Under the pieces are notes generated by a model. That model saw only the letters and a program-made list of their open reading frames with translations, was not told the DNA's origin and ran no database searches. A DNA stretch of 64,000 bases from CAZKEG01 sp964601575 (GTDB lineage Bacteria; Desulfobacterota; Thermodesulfobacteria; Thermodesulfobacteriales; Thermodesulfatatoraceae). Below are positions 25,781 to 34,756 of the stretch, piece after piece (positions within the stretch are counted from its first letter, which is position 1; each line of letters opens with the position of its first letter). The translations under genes and the position numbers were made by a program. The stretch covers positions 1 through 64,000 of the forward strand of contig CAZROA010000069.1 of NCBI GenBank assembly GCA_964601575.1, in the 5' to 3' direction.

Positions 25781-28700
25781 CTAGTCACACTTGGAATAAC
25801 CGCAACTACGACAAAGGAGACAACCGCTTTCCGCCTCAAGCGGCCCTCCGCAATCAGGGCAAGGTCCAAAGGAAGGCGGCTCCTCTGGCTGAATCTCGAT
25901 GTGTAGGGCCTCGGCCAGTATCTTGGCCACGGCGTCCGGACAAGAAAGGATGGGTTTGCCTTCTTCCCAGGATGGGGCAGGGCAACGGATCCCGGAGAGC
26001 TGTTTGATGATCGCCTCGGGTTTTACCCCGGAGCGCAGGGCCAGAGAGATGAGACGGCTGGTGGCCTCGATCTGGCAAGAGGCACACCCTCCGGCCTTAC
26101 CCATGGTAGCAAAGACCTCACAGAGCCCTTTTTCATCCCAATTAACCGTTACATAAAGGTTACCGCAACCAGTACGGATCTTACGCGTAAAACCACGGGT
26201 GATCTTGGGCCTTGGCCTCGGGGCTACCCCTCCTTCGGTCTTTAGGGTTAACACCTGGCGTGGTCGGCTTCCGTAACGATAGACCGTGACCCCTTTGAGC
26301 CCGAGTTCATAGGCCAAGAGATACGCCCGACGTACATCCTCCTGCGTGGCTTCTTGGGGGAAATTGATGGTCTTTGAGACGGCGTTATGTACATGTCGCT
26401 GAAAGGCGGCCTGGATGCGCAGGTGTTGCTCCGGTGAAATATCAAAGGCGGTGACAAAGAGCCGCCGGATCTCTTCGGGGACCTCCTCGATTTTGGCCAC
26501 CGAACCGGTACGCAGGGCTTGTTCGATAATCTTTTCGATGTCTTCTGCCGAAAGGCCGTGATCCTCAAGGGCCTTTTTAAAGAGAGGATGCACCTCTTTG
26601 AGTTCCGTCCCCTCAAGCACCCGTCGGGTATAGGCTACGGCAAAAAGGGGCTCGATCCCTGAGGAACAACCAGCAATAATAGAAATGCTCCCGGTGGGGG
26701 CAATGGTCGTAGTGGTAGCATTTCGCATATAAGGGGTCTCTGGACGGTCCCAGATGCTCCCTTTATAGGCCGGGAAATTGCCGCGGCGTTTGGCCAGCTC
26801 GGCACTGGCGCGAAGGCTTTCTTCTTCGATGAAGCGCATAACCTCTTCGGCTATTTCGATGGCCTTTTCCGAATCGTAGGAGACACCGAGCTTGATCAGC
26901 ATATCGGCAAAGCCCATGACTCCGAGGCCGATCTTACGCGTCTTTTTGGTGATCTCTTCGATATGAGGGAGGGGAAAACGGTTTACGTCGATCACGTTGT
27001 CGAGGAAGTGTACGGCCTGGTGGACTACTCGGCCCAAGCGCTGGTAATCGATGCTTTTGTCTTTTACAAACCGGGAGAGATTTATAGATCCGAGATTACA
27101 GGATTCAAAGGCGAGCAAGGGTTGCTCCCCGCAATTGTGGGCTATGAAACCGTTGGCGTCAAAGGCGTTTGCCCCGGGGACTTGGCAATCGAAAACCTCG
27201 GCCTCTCCTGCTGGAACTATTTCGGTAATAGTGGCTATAAAGCGTTCCCGATTAAGACACCGTTTATACGAAGAAAGGACTCTTTCGAGGCGTTTGGACT
27301 TTTCTTTATGGGTAAAACCGATACGTTCGGCGAATCTTTTGAGGTTTTCTCCAGAAATGATCAGTTCATATTGGGCCTTAATTTTATAAAGAGCCCGGCC
27401 TCCTTTTCCGTTCGGTAGGAATTTTTGGCCCTCCTTGCGTCTGTTTTCGTAGATACGAGAAAAAATGCCGAGCCTTAAGAGCATTCTTTGGACTACTTTT
27501 AAGGTTTCGAGATTTGACTGGGCCAGGCGGATACTTACACCTTTTTTTAAATTTCCTTGGACCGAGCCATCGGCGTCAAAAAGTCCCCTTAAAAATCCAT
27601 GATAAAAGGCACTCGAGGCCCGCTCTATGGCCGGAGTAGGGGTTTTATGGCCGACTTCAAGCCCAAGGTCAAAGGCCAAATCACGCAAAGCGGTACTGGC
27701 CAGACGGTACTCTTTACGGGAAGAAAGGTATTGCCAGCCCTTAAAACCACAACGGTGAGGGAGGCTCTTGGCCGCCCTGAGGGCTTCATCTAGGATTTCC
27801 TTGATCCCGTCCTGTCCATTTCCCCAAAGAGAAATCACCGCCTTGTCTTTCTTTAGGGTACCATCACCCACCAAAAGTCCCAGGAGATAGCCTTCTTCAT
27901 AGGATCCGAACCCCGGCCAGAGGAGATTTTCTCCATGATCGTTTAAGAGTATTTGATCGCCGGGTTTGAGTCTTTCTACCGGGGTCCAAGTTGTTTCCAT
28001 TCGATAACGCGTAAGATTCGTAACCCGAAGGAGGGGGTGGTTAGCGGTAAGGGTCAAGGTAAACCCCTCTTTGGTCCTCAGTTCTAACACCGGTTTTTTG
28101 CCGGTGGGGAAGAAGCCTGTCTCCGAAAGGAAGCCCTTCCCATTTAGGTAGGCCAAAAACTTCTGGTTTATCAGTTCTTTTACTTGTCTCGGACCTTCTT
28201 TGGTCATTACCCAGGTCTCGCCTATGACGCAGGGATTGGTGGCTTCGATCTCGCCGAGATGGGGGGTAGGATTCTTGGCATTGATGTGATCGATGAAGAT
28301 CACCCCTGGGTCCCCACGGAGCCAGGCGTTTTCCACCAAAAGGTCAAAGAGTTTTCTGGCCGGTAGGCGGCGAACGACCTGGCCGTTTCGCGGGTTGATC
28401 AAGGGGAACTCTTCGTTGTTCTGGTAGGCCTTCATGAAGGCCTCGGTCACCGCCACCGAGATATTAAAATTAGTGAGCTTAGTAAGATCGCGTTTTATGG
28501 TGATAAATTCTTCGATGTCCGGGTGGTCGATACGCAGGATGCCCATGTTGGCCCCGCGGCGGGTGCCTCCTTGTTTGATGGCCTCGGTGGCGGCATCGTA
28601 GACCTGCATAAAAGAGACCGGTCCGCTTGAGACCCCGTGGGTGGAGCGCACGATATCCCCTTTGGGGCGCAGGCGCGAGAAGGAAAAACCCGTCCCTCCG

Positions 28701-29062
28701 CCGGATTTATGGATAAGGGCCGTGTACTTGAGGGTCTCAAAGATAGACTCCAGTGAATCCTCGATGGGTAGGACAAAGCAGGCCGAGAGTTGACCAAGCT
28801 CACGCCCGGCGTTCATCAGGGTAGGAGAGTTCGGCAGGAAATCGAGACTGGTCATCAGTTGATAAAACTCTTCCTCCAGGGCTTCGAGATCGGCCTTTCG
28901 ATCATAGAGGAGATCAGCGGCGGCAATGGTCCTGGCCACCCGACGAAACATGTCTTCCGGACTCTCGATGGGATTTCCTTCCTCATCTCGAATGAGATAA
29001 CGACGGGCCAGGACCACCAGGGCGTTATGAGTTAAGGAAAGCTTGGTTTCCGGGAGTTTCAT
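25781..29062 (-). CDS. nrdJ: Adenosylcobalamin-dependent (class II) ribonucleotide reductase with intein
   Basis: A 1093-residue precursor; removing the intein leaves 727 residues. It reduces ribonucleotides to deoxyribonucleotides with a B12-generated thiyl radical, independent of oxygen. Visible motifs are LPNSPTLMNAG, SACFVLPIEDS, KSGGGTGFSFSRLRPKGD, the split NP/CGEQPLL active site, APTGSISIIAGCSSGIEP and a C-terminal zinc-ribbon (CPDCGG, CRSCGYSKCD). The start at 29062 is preceded by a GAGGGG/AAGAGG site; a 25-codon extension is possible. No cobalamin riboswitch is seen upstream. It leads a run with the ACT-MBL and cytochrome c assembly genes. Confidence 0.95.
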   Translation of the reverse strand: MKLPETKLSLTHNALVVLARRYLIRDEEGNPIESPEDMFRRVARTIAAADLLYDRKADLEALEEEFYQLMTSLDFLPNSPTLMNAGRELGQLSACFVLPIEDSLESIFETLKYTALIHKSGGGTGFSFSRLRPKGDIVRSTHGVSSGPVSFMQVYDAATEAIKQGGTRRGANMGILRIDHPDIEEFITIKRDLTKLTNFNISVAVTEAFMKAYQNNEEFPLINPRNGQVVRRLPARKLFDLLVENAWLRGDPGVIFIDHINAKNPTPHLGEIEATNPCVIGETWVMTKEGPRQVKELINQKFLAYLNGKGFLSETGFFPTGKKPVLELRTKEGFTLTLTANHPLLRVTNLTRYRMETTWTPVERLKPGDQILLNDHGENLLWPGFGSYEEGYLLGLLVGDGTLKKDKAVISLWGNGQDGIKEILDEALRAAKSLPHRCGFKGWQYLSSRKEYRLASTALRDLAFDLGLEVGHKTPTPAIERASSAFYHGFLRGLFDADGSVQGNLKKGVSIRLAQSNLETLKVVQRMLLRLGIFSRIYENRRKEGQKFLPNGKGGRALYKIKAQYELIISGENLKRFAERIGFTHKEKSKRLERVLSSYKRCLNRERFIATITEIVPAGEAEVFDCQVPGANAFDANGFIAHNCGEQPLLAFESCNLGSINLSRFVKDKSIDYQRLGRVVHQAVHFLDNVIDVNRFPLPHIEEITKKTRKIGLGVMGFADMLIKLGVSYDSEKAIEIAEEVMRFIEEESLRASAELAKRRGNFPAYKGSIWDRPETPYMRNATTTTIAPTGSISIIAGCSSGIEPLFAVAYTRRVLEGTELKEVHPLFKKALEDHGLSAEDIEKIIEQALRTGSVAKIEEVPEEIRRLFVTAFDISPEQHLRIQAAFQRHVHNAVSKTINFPQEATQEDVRRAYLLAYELGLKGVTVYRYGSRPRQVLTLKTEGGVAPRPRPKITRGFTRKIRTGCGNLYVTVNWDEKGLCEVFATMGKAGGCASCQIEATSRLISLALRSGVKPEAIIKQLSGIRCPAPSWEEGKPILSCPDAVAKILAEALHIEIQPEEPPSFGPCPDCGGPLEAESGCLLCRSCGYSKCD
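27134..28231 (-). mobile_element. LAGLIDADG intein in nrdJ
   Basis: A 366-residue in-frame intein. It begins with Cys1 (CVIGETWVMT, codon 28231-28229) and ends FIAHN (Asn codon 27136-27134) just before the extein Cys. Block B is LTANHPLLRV and block F is VFDCQVPGANAFDANGF. Two dodecapeptide homing-endonuclease motifs, YLLGLLVGDGTL and FLRGLFDADGSV, keep their acidic residues, so the endonuclease may be active. It splits the active-site motif N-P-C-G-E between Pro and Cys, so the +1 nucleophile is the reductase's own radical cysteine. Confidence 0.95.
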
Positions 29063-29164
29063 CCTCTTCCCCCTCGCCTTTCTTTCATGAAATAACATTT
29101 TTAAGTCCCCTGAGCCAAGATCTAAAAATATCGACATTTTATGACCGAAAAGGTCGGAGAGGTC

Positions 29165-29193
29165 TTGATGAGAAGACGATCTTTTGTTTACAT
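29165..29193 (+). promoter_or_regulatory. Candidate sigma70 promoter for the Rho_N gene and purC
   Basis: TTGATG (29165-29170) and TTACAT (29188-29193) are 17 bases apart, about 30 bases before the next start codon. A GACC-GAAAA-GGTC mini-hairpin lies just upstream (about 29143-29155). Confidence 0.4.
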
Positions 29194-29224
29194 TGCCTTG
29201 ACCCTAAAAAGGAGGTGACGGGGG

Positions 29225-29569
29225 ATGTCTGAAGCGTCTAACACCGAACTGCCCAAACTGGAGAAAAAGCTTGAGAAGATGACCATCAAAGAATTGCGTG
29301 AGGTCGCCCTCCAGATCCCGGGGATTCAGGGCGTTCACGGCATGAACAAAGAGGAGCTTATTTCTGTTCTTAAGAAGATCTACGGGATCGAAGAAAAGCC
29401 CCGCAAGGTCGGGGGCAGTATGCGGGAGCTCAAGGCCAAGGTGGCCAAATTCAAGGAATTGGCGGCCAAGGCCAAGGCCGAGGGCGACTTGGTACGCTAT
29501 GAACGCTATCGTAAACTGGCCTCCCGTTTTAAGAAACGCACCAGGCGTCTGGCAAAGATGGCGGCTTAA
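29225..29569 (+). CDS. Rho N-terminal-domain (SAP-like) small basic protein
   Basis: A 114-residue basic protein. Residues about 18-53 ([18 protein letters not shown], then [17 protein letters not shown]) form a Rho_N/SAP-like helical nucleic-acid-binding domain. Residues 65-114 are a Lys/Arg/Ala-rich helix. There is no ATPase domain, so it is not termination factor Rho. It likely binds RNA or DNA. AAAGGAGG precedes the ATG, suggesting strong translation. It ends 2 bases before purC. Confidence 0.8.
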   Translation: MSEASNTELPKLEKKLEKMTIKELREVALQIPGIQGVHGMNKEELISVLKKIYGIEEKPRKVGGSMRELKAKVAKFKELAAKAKAEGDLVRYERYRKLASRFKKRTRRLAKMAA

Positions 29570-29571
29570 TC

Positions 29572-30465
29572 ATGGGTAAAACTGTCTTTGAAACCAATTT
29601 TCCTGATTTAAAGCTAAAACACCGGGGTAAAGTCCGTGATCTTTACGAGATTGACGATTATCTGCTCATGGTGGCCACCGACCGCATCTCTGCCTTTGAT
29701 GTGGTCATGCCCACTCCTATTCCGGACAAAGGGGTTATCCTCACCCAAATGTCGCTTTTCTGGTTCGATTTTTTGAAGGACTTGGTGGAAAACCACCTGG
29801 TCACCGCTGATGTCTTTCAGTACCCGCCGAGTTGTCAAGCCTACGTCGAAGAGCTTAAAGGCCGAAGCATGTTGGTGGTCAAGGCCAAGCCCTTGGCGGT
29901 GGAGTGCATCGTTCGGGGCTATTTGGCTGGCTCCGGGCTTAAGGAATACCGGCGCACCGGTACGGTCTGCGGGATCAAACTCCCGCCAGGTCTTCAAGAG
30001 GCCGATCGGTTACCAGAGCCCATTTTTACCCCCTCGACCAAGGCTCAGGAAGGGCATGATGTAAACATCACCTTTGAGGAATGTGCCCGCATCATCGGGC
30101 AGGAACAGGCCGAGAGGGTCCGTGAACTCTCTTTGAGCATTTACCAAAAGGCTGCGGCTTATGCCGAGGAACGTGGTATCATCATTGCCGATACCAAATT
30201 CGAATTCGGACTCTATCAGGACAAGCTCATCTTGATCGATGAAGTCCTCACCCCGGATTCTTCCCGCTTTTGGCCCAAGGATCGTTACCAACCGGGCCGG
30301 CCCCAAGAAAGCTTTGATAAACAGTTCCTTCGGGATTGGCTGGAAGAAATCGGTTGGGATAAAAAGCCCCCGGCGCCTGCCCTTCCTCCGGAGATTGTCG
30401 AGAAGACAAGAAGCCGTTATCTTGAAGCCTTGAAAAGACTGACGGGAAAGGATTTACCTGTTTGA
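29572..30465 (+). CDS. purC: Phosphoribosylaminoimidazole-succinocarboxamide synthase
   Basis: A 297-residue SAICAR synthetase, which joins CAIR and aspartate with ATP in purine synthesis. Motifs [41 protein letters not shown] and [11 protein letters not shown]...[15 protein letters not shown] are complete. It is the longer purC type (about 295 residues) rather than the 237-residue E. coli form. It starts 2 bases after the Rho_N gene and overlaps the ParB-like start by 4 bases. Confidence 0.96.
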   Translation: MGKTVFETNFPDLKLKHRGKVRDLYEIDDYLLMVATDRISAFDVVMPTPIPDKGVILTQMSLFWFDFLKDLVENHLVTADVFQYPPSCQAYVEELKGRSMLVVKAKPLAVECIVRGYLAGSGLKEYRRTGTVCGIKLPPGLQEADRLPEPIFTPSTKAQEGHDVNITFEECARIIGQEQAERVRELSLSIYQKAAAYAEERGIIIADTKFEFGLYQDKLILIDEVLTPDSSRFWPKDRYQPGRPQESFDKQFLRDWLEEIGWDKKPPAPALPPEIVEKTRSRYLEALKRLTGKDLPV

Positions 30466-31388
30466 ATTTCAAACATTACCGTCTACCATTAAAGACGATT
30501 GACTTCACCGACGAGACCTTTTGTCTTTCTTTCCCTTGCCGCTCGCTGGATTTGGTCAATTCCATCGATTTGGTAGGAATCATTCACCCCCCGGTAGTAC
30601 GGAAAAACAGAAAGAAATACCAGATCGTCTGTGGACGAGGGCGTTTGGTGGCTGCCCAAAGGCTTGGCCTCCAAAGGGTTATGTGTAAAGTCCTCCCGGC
30701 ATGGGTGGATGACCTTTCCTGTCTGATGATCGCCTTTGAGGAAAATATCACCACCAGGGGGTTCAACATCATCGAGCAGGCCTTGGTGATCGAAAAATTT
30801 CTTCACTATCTCTCCGAAGAGAAGGTCATAGAAGACATCCTTCCGCGTTTGGGCTACAGCCCTGCCTATAAGAATCTAGAATTTCTCCTCAAGCTGAATT
30901 TTTTGGAAGATGAGCTCAAAACCTTGGTCTGTGAAGAGATCATCCAACCCCAGTTGGCCATAAGGCTCCTTGACCTTGAAGAGATGGATCGTCAGGCGCT
31001 GGCCAGGCTCTTGGTCACCTTAAGGCCCGGGGCCAATCGTCAACGCCAGATCTTAGAAATCCTTCAGGATCTATCCCGTAAAGAAGAAAGGCCCGTTTAT
31101 CAAATCTTAACGGAGCCGGCGATTGAAGAAATCTTGAGCCAGGAGAAGTTAAATCCTCCTCAGAAGACAGAAAAACTCTATTCTTATCTCCGAAAAAGGT
31201 TGTTCCCGAGGTTAGTGGCTCAGGAGGAGGCCTTTCGTAAATGGGCTGGTAAATTGTCCGGGGCCGGTATCCGGGTCATTCCTTCACAGGCCTTTGAAAA
31301 AGATTCCTATTTTCTCCAGATAGAATTCACCGACTCCCAAGACCTCTACCAAAAATGGCAAAAGTTAGGAGAAAAGATCAAGAATTGA
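30462..31388 (+). CDS. ParB/Srx-fold protein of unknown role
   Basis: A 308-residue protein. The first 100 residues have the ParB N-terminal (sulfiredoxin-like) fold, with [32 protein letters not shown]: the HPPVV strand and the GxGRL/AA CTP-binding-type motif. [22 protein letters not shown] matches the following ParB helices. The C-terminal 150 residues are helical and unrecognised. There is no parA neighbour, so chromosome partitioning is unlikely. The start is TTG at 30462, overlapping the purC stop, with AAAGG upstream. It is followed after 7 bases by cobB. Confidence 0.75.
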   Translation: MNFKHYRLPLKTIDFTDETFCLSFPCRSLDLVNSIDLVGIIHPPVVRKNRKKYQIVCGRGRLVAAQRLGLQRVMCKVLPAWVDDLSCLMIAFEENITTRGFNIIEQALVIEKFLHYLSEEKVIEDILPRLGYSPAYKNLEFLLKLNFLEDELKTLVCEEIIQPQLAIRLLDLEEMDRQALARLLVTLRPGANRQRQILEILQDLSRKEERPVYQILTEPAIEEILSQEKLNPPQKTEKLYSYLRKRLFPRLVAQEEAFRKWAGKLSGAGIRVIPSQAFEKDSYFLQIEFTDSQDLYQKWQKLGEKIKN

Positions 31389-31395
31389 AGGGCTT

Positions 31396-32100
31396 ATGAG
31401 GCCGAAACACATTGTCATCCTCACCGGAGCGGGGATTTCCGCCGAGTCTGGAATACAGACCTTTCGTGGGTCAGGGGGGCTTTGGAAGCAATATCGGATC
31501 GAAGAGGTGGCCACTCCTGAGGCCTTTGCGCAAAACCCCGACTTTGTCCATGAGTTTTACAACCAACGCCGTAAGGATCTCCTCAAGGTCGAACCCAATG
31601 CCGCCCACTATGCTTTGGCCCGCTTAGAAAGCGAATATCCCGGAGAGGTCTTGGTGATCACGCAAAACGTGGATGACCTCCATGAACGAGCAGGGACCAA
31701 GAACCTGCTTCACATGCACGGAGAATTACTCAAAATACGCTGTACCGAGTGCGGTGGCATCTTCCGTGAGACCGGTGAGATCACTACGGCCTCGATCTGT
31801 CCGCGTTGTGGGGAAAAGGGTACCCTTCGGCCACATATTGTCTGGTTTGGAGAGATGCCTTTTTACCTTGATGAAATCCACGAGGCCCTAAGGCGGTGTG
31901 ATCTCTTTGTGGCCATTGGCACCTCCGGCACGGTTTATCCGGCGGCGGGTTTTGTCGCCGTGGCCCGCAAGAACATGGCTCATTGCGTGGAGCTTAATCT
32001 GGAACCCTCGGCGGTGGCTGAACTCTTTCATGAACACCACTACGGCCCGGCCACCAAGGTGGTGCCGGCCTTTGTCGAGAAACTCTTGAAAGAGATCTAA
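31396..32100 (+). CDS. cobB: NAD-dependent protein deacylase (sirtuin, CobB type)
   Basis: A 234-residue Sir2 enzyme. NAD-binding motifs are GAGISAESGIQTFRG and TQNVDDLHERAG, with catalytic His108 (HMHGEL). A zinc site uses Cys116/Cys119 and Cys135/Cys138. Tyr55 and Arg58 (EFYNQRRK) form the YxxR motif of class III sirtuins, which favour succinyl or other acidic acyl lysines, so it may both deacetylate and desuccinylate. It is the third gene of the purC, ParB-like, cobB series. Confidence 0.94.
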   Translation: MRPKHIVILTGAGISAESGIQTFRGSGGLWKQYRIEEVATPEAFAQNPDFVHEFYNQRRKDLLKVEPNAAHYALARLESEYPGEVLVITQNVDDLHERAGTKNLLHMHGELLKIRCTECGGIFRETGEITTASICPRCGEKGTLRPHIVWFGEMPFYLDEIHEALRRCDLFVAIGTSGTVYPAAGFVAVARKNMAHCVELNLEPSAVAELFHEHHYGPATKVVPAFVEKLLKEI

Positions 32101-32132
32101 ATCAGGCGGTTTACCAAACGGCCCTTGAAAGA

Positions 32133-32864
32133 TTACAAGATCATATAACGGGCCACGCTCATCAGATAGAAGGCGGCGGTTTCAGCCCGCAGGATATAAG
32201 GCCCAAGAGAAACGGGGATAAAGCCCTTACTGCGTAAAAATTCGACTTCAGGGCCTGAAAATCCCCCTTCTGGCCCGGAAAGTAAGGCCAAGCTTTTCCC
32301 TGAAAAGCCTTCTAATACTTCTTTTAGGCTGTGTTCTTCTTCCCCTTCATAGGCCAATATCTTGAGTTCTGCCTCTTCTCTCAGGTTTTGGAGGGGGATT
32401 GGGCCTTCTATTTCTAAGGCCCAGAGGCGACGACATTGTTTTAAGGCCTGAAGGGCCCGCTTGTTTAGTTTTTCTCGGAACCTTTTGTCTCCGTGCACCA
32501 CGGTCCTTTCGGTGATCAATAAGACCACCCTTTTCAGGCCTAATTCCACGGCCTTCTCCACCAGCATGGAGGTGTTTTCTTTTTTGAGTAAGGGGAGGAG
32601 GAGGGTTATTTCTTTTTCAGGCGGTGGTTCTTTCCTCAAGAGTCTGTGGACCAGGATTTTGGCCTCTTTTCGTTTAATACTTTGCACTTCGCCCAGGTAT
32701 TCATGCCCACAACCGTCGATCAAGATTACCTGAGCCCCTTCCTTTAGGCGCAAAACGTGGATCAAGTGATGGGCCTCTCCTTCGTCTAGCCAGACCAGGG
32801 CCCCTGGGCTAAGGCCTTGGGCCAGAAAACGATTTAGGGATTTTTGAGATCGAGCATCACCCAT
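32133..32864 (-). CDS. rsmE: 16S rRNA (uracil-1498-N3)-methyltransferase
   Basis: A 243-residue SPOUT methyltransferase. An N-terminal PUA-like domain (about 15-75) precedes the knotted SAM domain, with LLPLLKKENTSMLVEKAVELG, LLSGPEGGFSGPEVEFL and the C-terminal LGPYILRAETAAFYLM, the RsmE hallmark. It methylates U1498 near the decoding centre. Its start lies inside the end of prmA (31-base overlap), so the two translation genes form a coupled pair. Confidence 0.94.
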   Translation of the reverse strand: MGDARSQKSLNRFLAQGLSPGALVWLDEGEAHHLIHVLRLKEGAQVILIDGCGHEYLGEVQSIKRKEAKILVHRLLRKEPPPEKEITLLLPLLKKENTSMLVEKAVELGLKRVVLLITERTVVHGDKRFREKLNKRALQALKQCRRLWALEIEGPIPLQNLREEAELKILAYEGEEEHSLKEVLEGFSGKSLALLSGPEGGFSGPEVEFLRSKGFIPVSLGPYILRAETAAFYLMSVARYMIL

Positions 32865-33763
32865 TCTTCAAATTCGGGATCAATGGCCTGGTAAACGAGC
32901 TTAAGCCCCAAAGAGGTATAGGTTTCAAGGAGTTCTTCCACCTCTTCCTTTAAGAAACCAGAAAGTAATAGACGTCCACCGGGATGAAGGATGAAGACAA
33001 TGGGTTCGGCCAAGAGCTTTAATTCATAAGAGGCAATGTTGGCCATGATGAGATCAAAACAATCGGCCAGTTCCCAGACCGGGGTGGTACTTACGTAGAC
33101 CTTTTCATGGACGTGGTTGCGATAGACATTTTGTCTGGCCACTTCTGCGGCTTCGGGATCAATATCGATGGCCACTACCTCTTTGGCCCCTAGCTTGGCC
33201 GCGGCAATGGCCAGGATGCCTGTCCCTGTGCCAAGGTCAAGGGTGTAAGGTTCAAATCCGTTGGGCCAAAAGACTTCCTCAAATAGGGATTCCAGCCTTT
33301 GAAGAATGAGATAAGTCGAAGGATGGCGTCCGGTCCCAAAGGCTCGACCTGGGTCTATTTCAATCACTATTTCGTCCTTTTTCGGGACATAAATCTCCCA
33401 AGAGGGCTTGATTACTAAACGTTTGGTGACCTTGTGGGGTTTAAAATACTCTTGCCAGGCACAGGCCCAATCTTCCTCTGGCAAGGGTTTGGTTTCGACA
33501 TCAAGCTTGACCTCACCCGGAAAGAGTTCTTCAAGCCCGGCCAAGTATTGATAGAGCCTTTTGATAAGACCAGTTTCTGCCTGCTCCGGAGCAAAATATC
33601 CCACGACACGCACCCGAGGACCCTCTTCGGGATGAGGCTCAAGGTCTTCGATTTTGACCCCGTGCCCGGTAAGCTCGACCAGAAAATTGGTCACCGGATC
33701 GGCCAGATGTTCAGGAAGATTGATACTTACTTCCAACCAAATACGTTCTTCTTTTGTTTCCAT
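32834..33763 (-). CDS. prmA: Ribosomal protein L11 methyltransferase
   Basis: A 309-residue methyltransferase. The N-terminal L11-recognition domain (about 1-100) starts WLEVSINLPEHLADPVTNFL. The SAM domain contains DPGRAFGTGRHPSTYL, LDLGTGTGILAIAAAKLGA, DIDPEAAEVARQNV and IMANIASYELK. The start at 33763 fits the family; an in-frame ATG at 33826 would overlap the divergent peptidase start codon and has no ribosome site. Confidence 0.93.
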   Translation of the reverse strand: METKEERIWLEVSINLPEHLADPVTNFLVELTGHGVKIEDLEPHPEEGPRVRVVGYFAPEQAETGLIKRLYQYLAGLEELFPGEVKLDVETKPLPEEDWACAWQEYFKPHKVTKRLVIKPSWEIYVPKKDEIVIEIDPGRAFGTGRHPSTYLILQRLESLFEEVFWPNGFEPYTLDLGTGTGILAIAAAKLGAKEVVAIDIDPEAAEVARQNVYRNHVHEKVYVSTTPVWELADCFDLIMANIASYELKLLAEPIVFILHPGGRLLLSGFLKEEVEELLETYTSLGLKLVYQAIDPEFEEWVMLDLKNP

Positions 33764-33824
33764 AAATTCCAACTCAAGCACAAAATACTTGATTTTTGAA
33801 GGTCTTTCTGGCAATCTCCGGGGC

Positions 33825-34694
33825 ATGGAAAAGAGAGAGGGGTTGTCTGTGCCACCTCAAACAGACGAAGCAAATAACCCTACAAGCATTAAGACCGTCG
33901 CCCTTTTGGGGACTTCCATCCTGGCCATTTTCTTGTCCGTCCTGGTGGCGGTACTACTTTGGAGTAATCGTCAGCTCCAACAGGAGATAAGCCATCTCAA
34001 ACGCCAGGTCGTGGCCCTTGAGCTGCGTGAAAAGGAATTAGAGACCCAGATCAACCAACTGCAGCGGGAAAAAGAAGAACTTTTGCAGAACGCCGTGGGG
34101 CTCCTCCGGCAGCGGTCTTCCCTGATGAAGAAGCTCATCTCCGAGCTCGGGCTCTCCCGCTACGTAAAAAAATTGGCCTCCCTTCCACCCAGGGGCCAGG
34201 GTGGTCCGTATTTGCCCCCGCGTGAGGAGTACAAAGCCCTCCTGAAGAGGATGGATAAATATCTGAGCATGATCCAAAAGGTCCCCATAGGCAAACCGTG
34301 TAAGGGATATATTTCTTCTTATTATGGTTTTAGGCGAGATCCGTTTACCGGCAAACGCGCCTTTCACGCTGGAATCGACATCGTGGGCCGTTACGGAGAG
34401 CCGGTACGGGCCACAGCCGATGGGGTGGTCTATCGGGTAGGTTATCAGCGGGGCCTGGGGCGCTACGTAAAGATCAAACACAAGCACGGTTATTTAACCG
34501 TCTATGGACATCTGCGCAAATACATAGTCAAACGCGGGGAGCGGGTCCACAAAGGAGACATTATTGGCTACCTGGGAAATACAGGGCGTAGTACCGGGCC
34601 TCATCTGCATTATGAAATACGTTATTGGGGCCGTCCCCTGAATCCCCTCAAGTTCATCCGCGCCGAACGCAAGTTAGCCCGTCTGACACATTAA
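33825..34694 (+). CDS. M23 (LytM-type) peptidoglycan endopeptidase with membrane anchor
   Basis: A 289-residue envelope protein. A short cytoplasmic segment, one membrane span (about 24-46) and a coiled coil (about 47-110) lead to an M23 domain (about 165-275). Zinc and catalytic residues are His181 and Asp185 (FHAGIDI), His229 (YGHL) and His260/His262 (GPHLHYEI), so it should be an active DD-endopeptidase or cell-shape factor. The start is uncertain: ATG 33825 has no good site, while GTG 33849 has GAGGGG 6 bases upstream. A bidirectional terminator follows. Confidence 0.92.
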   Translation: MEKREGLSVPPQTDEANNPTSIKTVALLGTSILAIFLSVLVAVLLWSNRQLQQEISHLKRQVVALELREKELETQINQLQREKEELLQNAVGLLRQRSSLMKKLISELGLSRYVKKLASLPPRGQGGPYLPPREEYKALLKRMDKYLSMIQKVPIGKPCKGYISSYYGFRRDPFTGKRAFHAGIDIVGRYGEPVRATADGVVYRVGYQRGLGRYVKIKHKHGYLTVYGHLRKYIVKRGERVHKGDIIGYLGNTGRSTGPHLHYEIRYWGRPLNPLKFIRAERKLARLTH

Positions 34695-34711
34695 TCTTGT
34701 AAAAGAAGAGC

Positions 34712-34751
34712 AAACCCTGCGAGGAGAAGGGCATCTCCCCTCGCAGGGTTT
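34712..34751. terminator. Bidirectional Rho-independent terminator
   Basis: A perfect 13-bp stem, AAACCCTGCGAGG paired with CCTCGCAGGGTTT, around a 14-base loop. It lies between the converging M23 peptidase and chemoreceptor stops. The A-rich left flank and T-rich right flank allow function in both directions. Confidence 0.9.
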
Positions 34752-34756
34752 TAGGT

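Noticed and set aside
26963..27418. Long plus-strand frame opposite nrdJ
   Set aside because: It is antisense to conserved reductase and intein codons and has no ribosome site or family resemblance.
29063..29224. Cobalamin riboswitch or NrdR boxes before nrdJ
   Set aside because: No conserved B12-box sequence and no paired NrdR-like palindromes could be found in the region.
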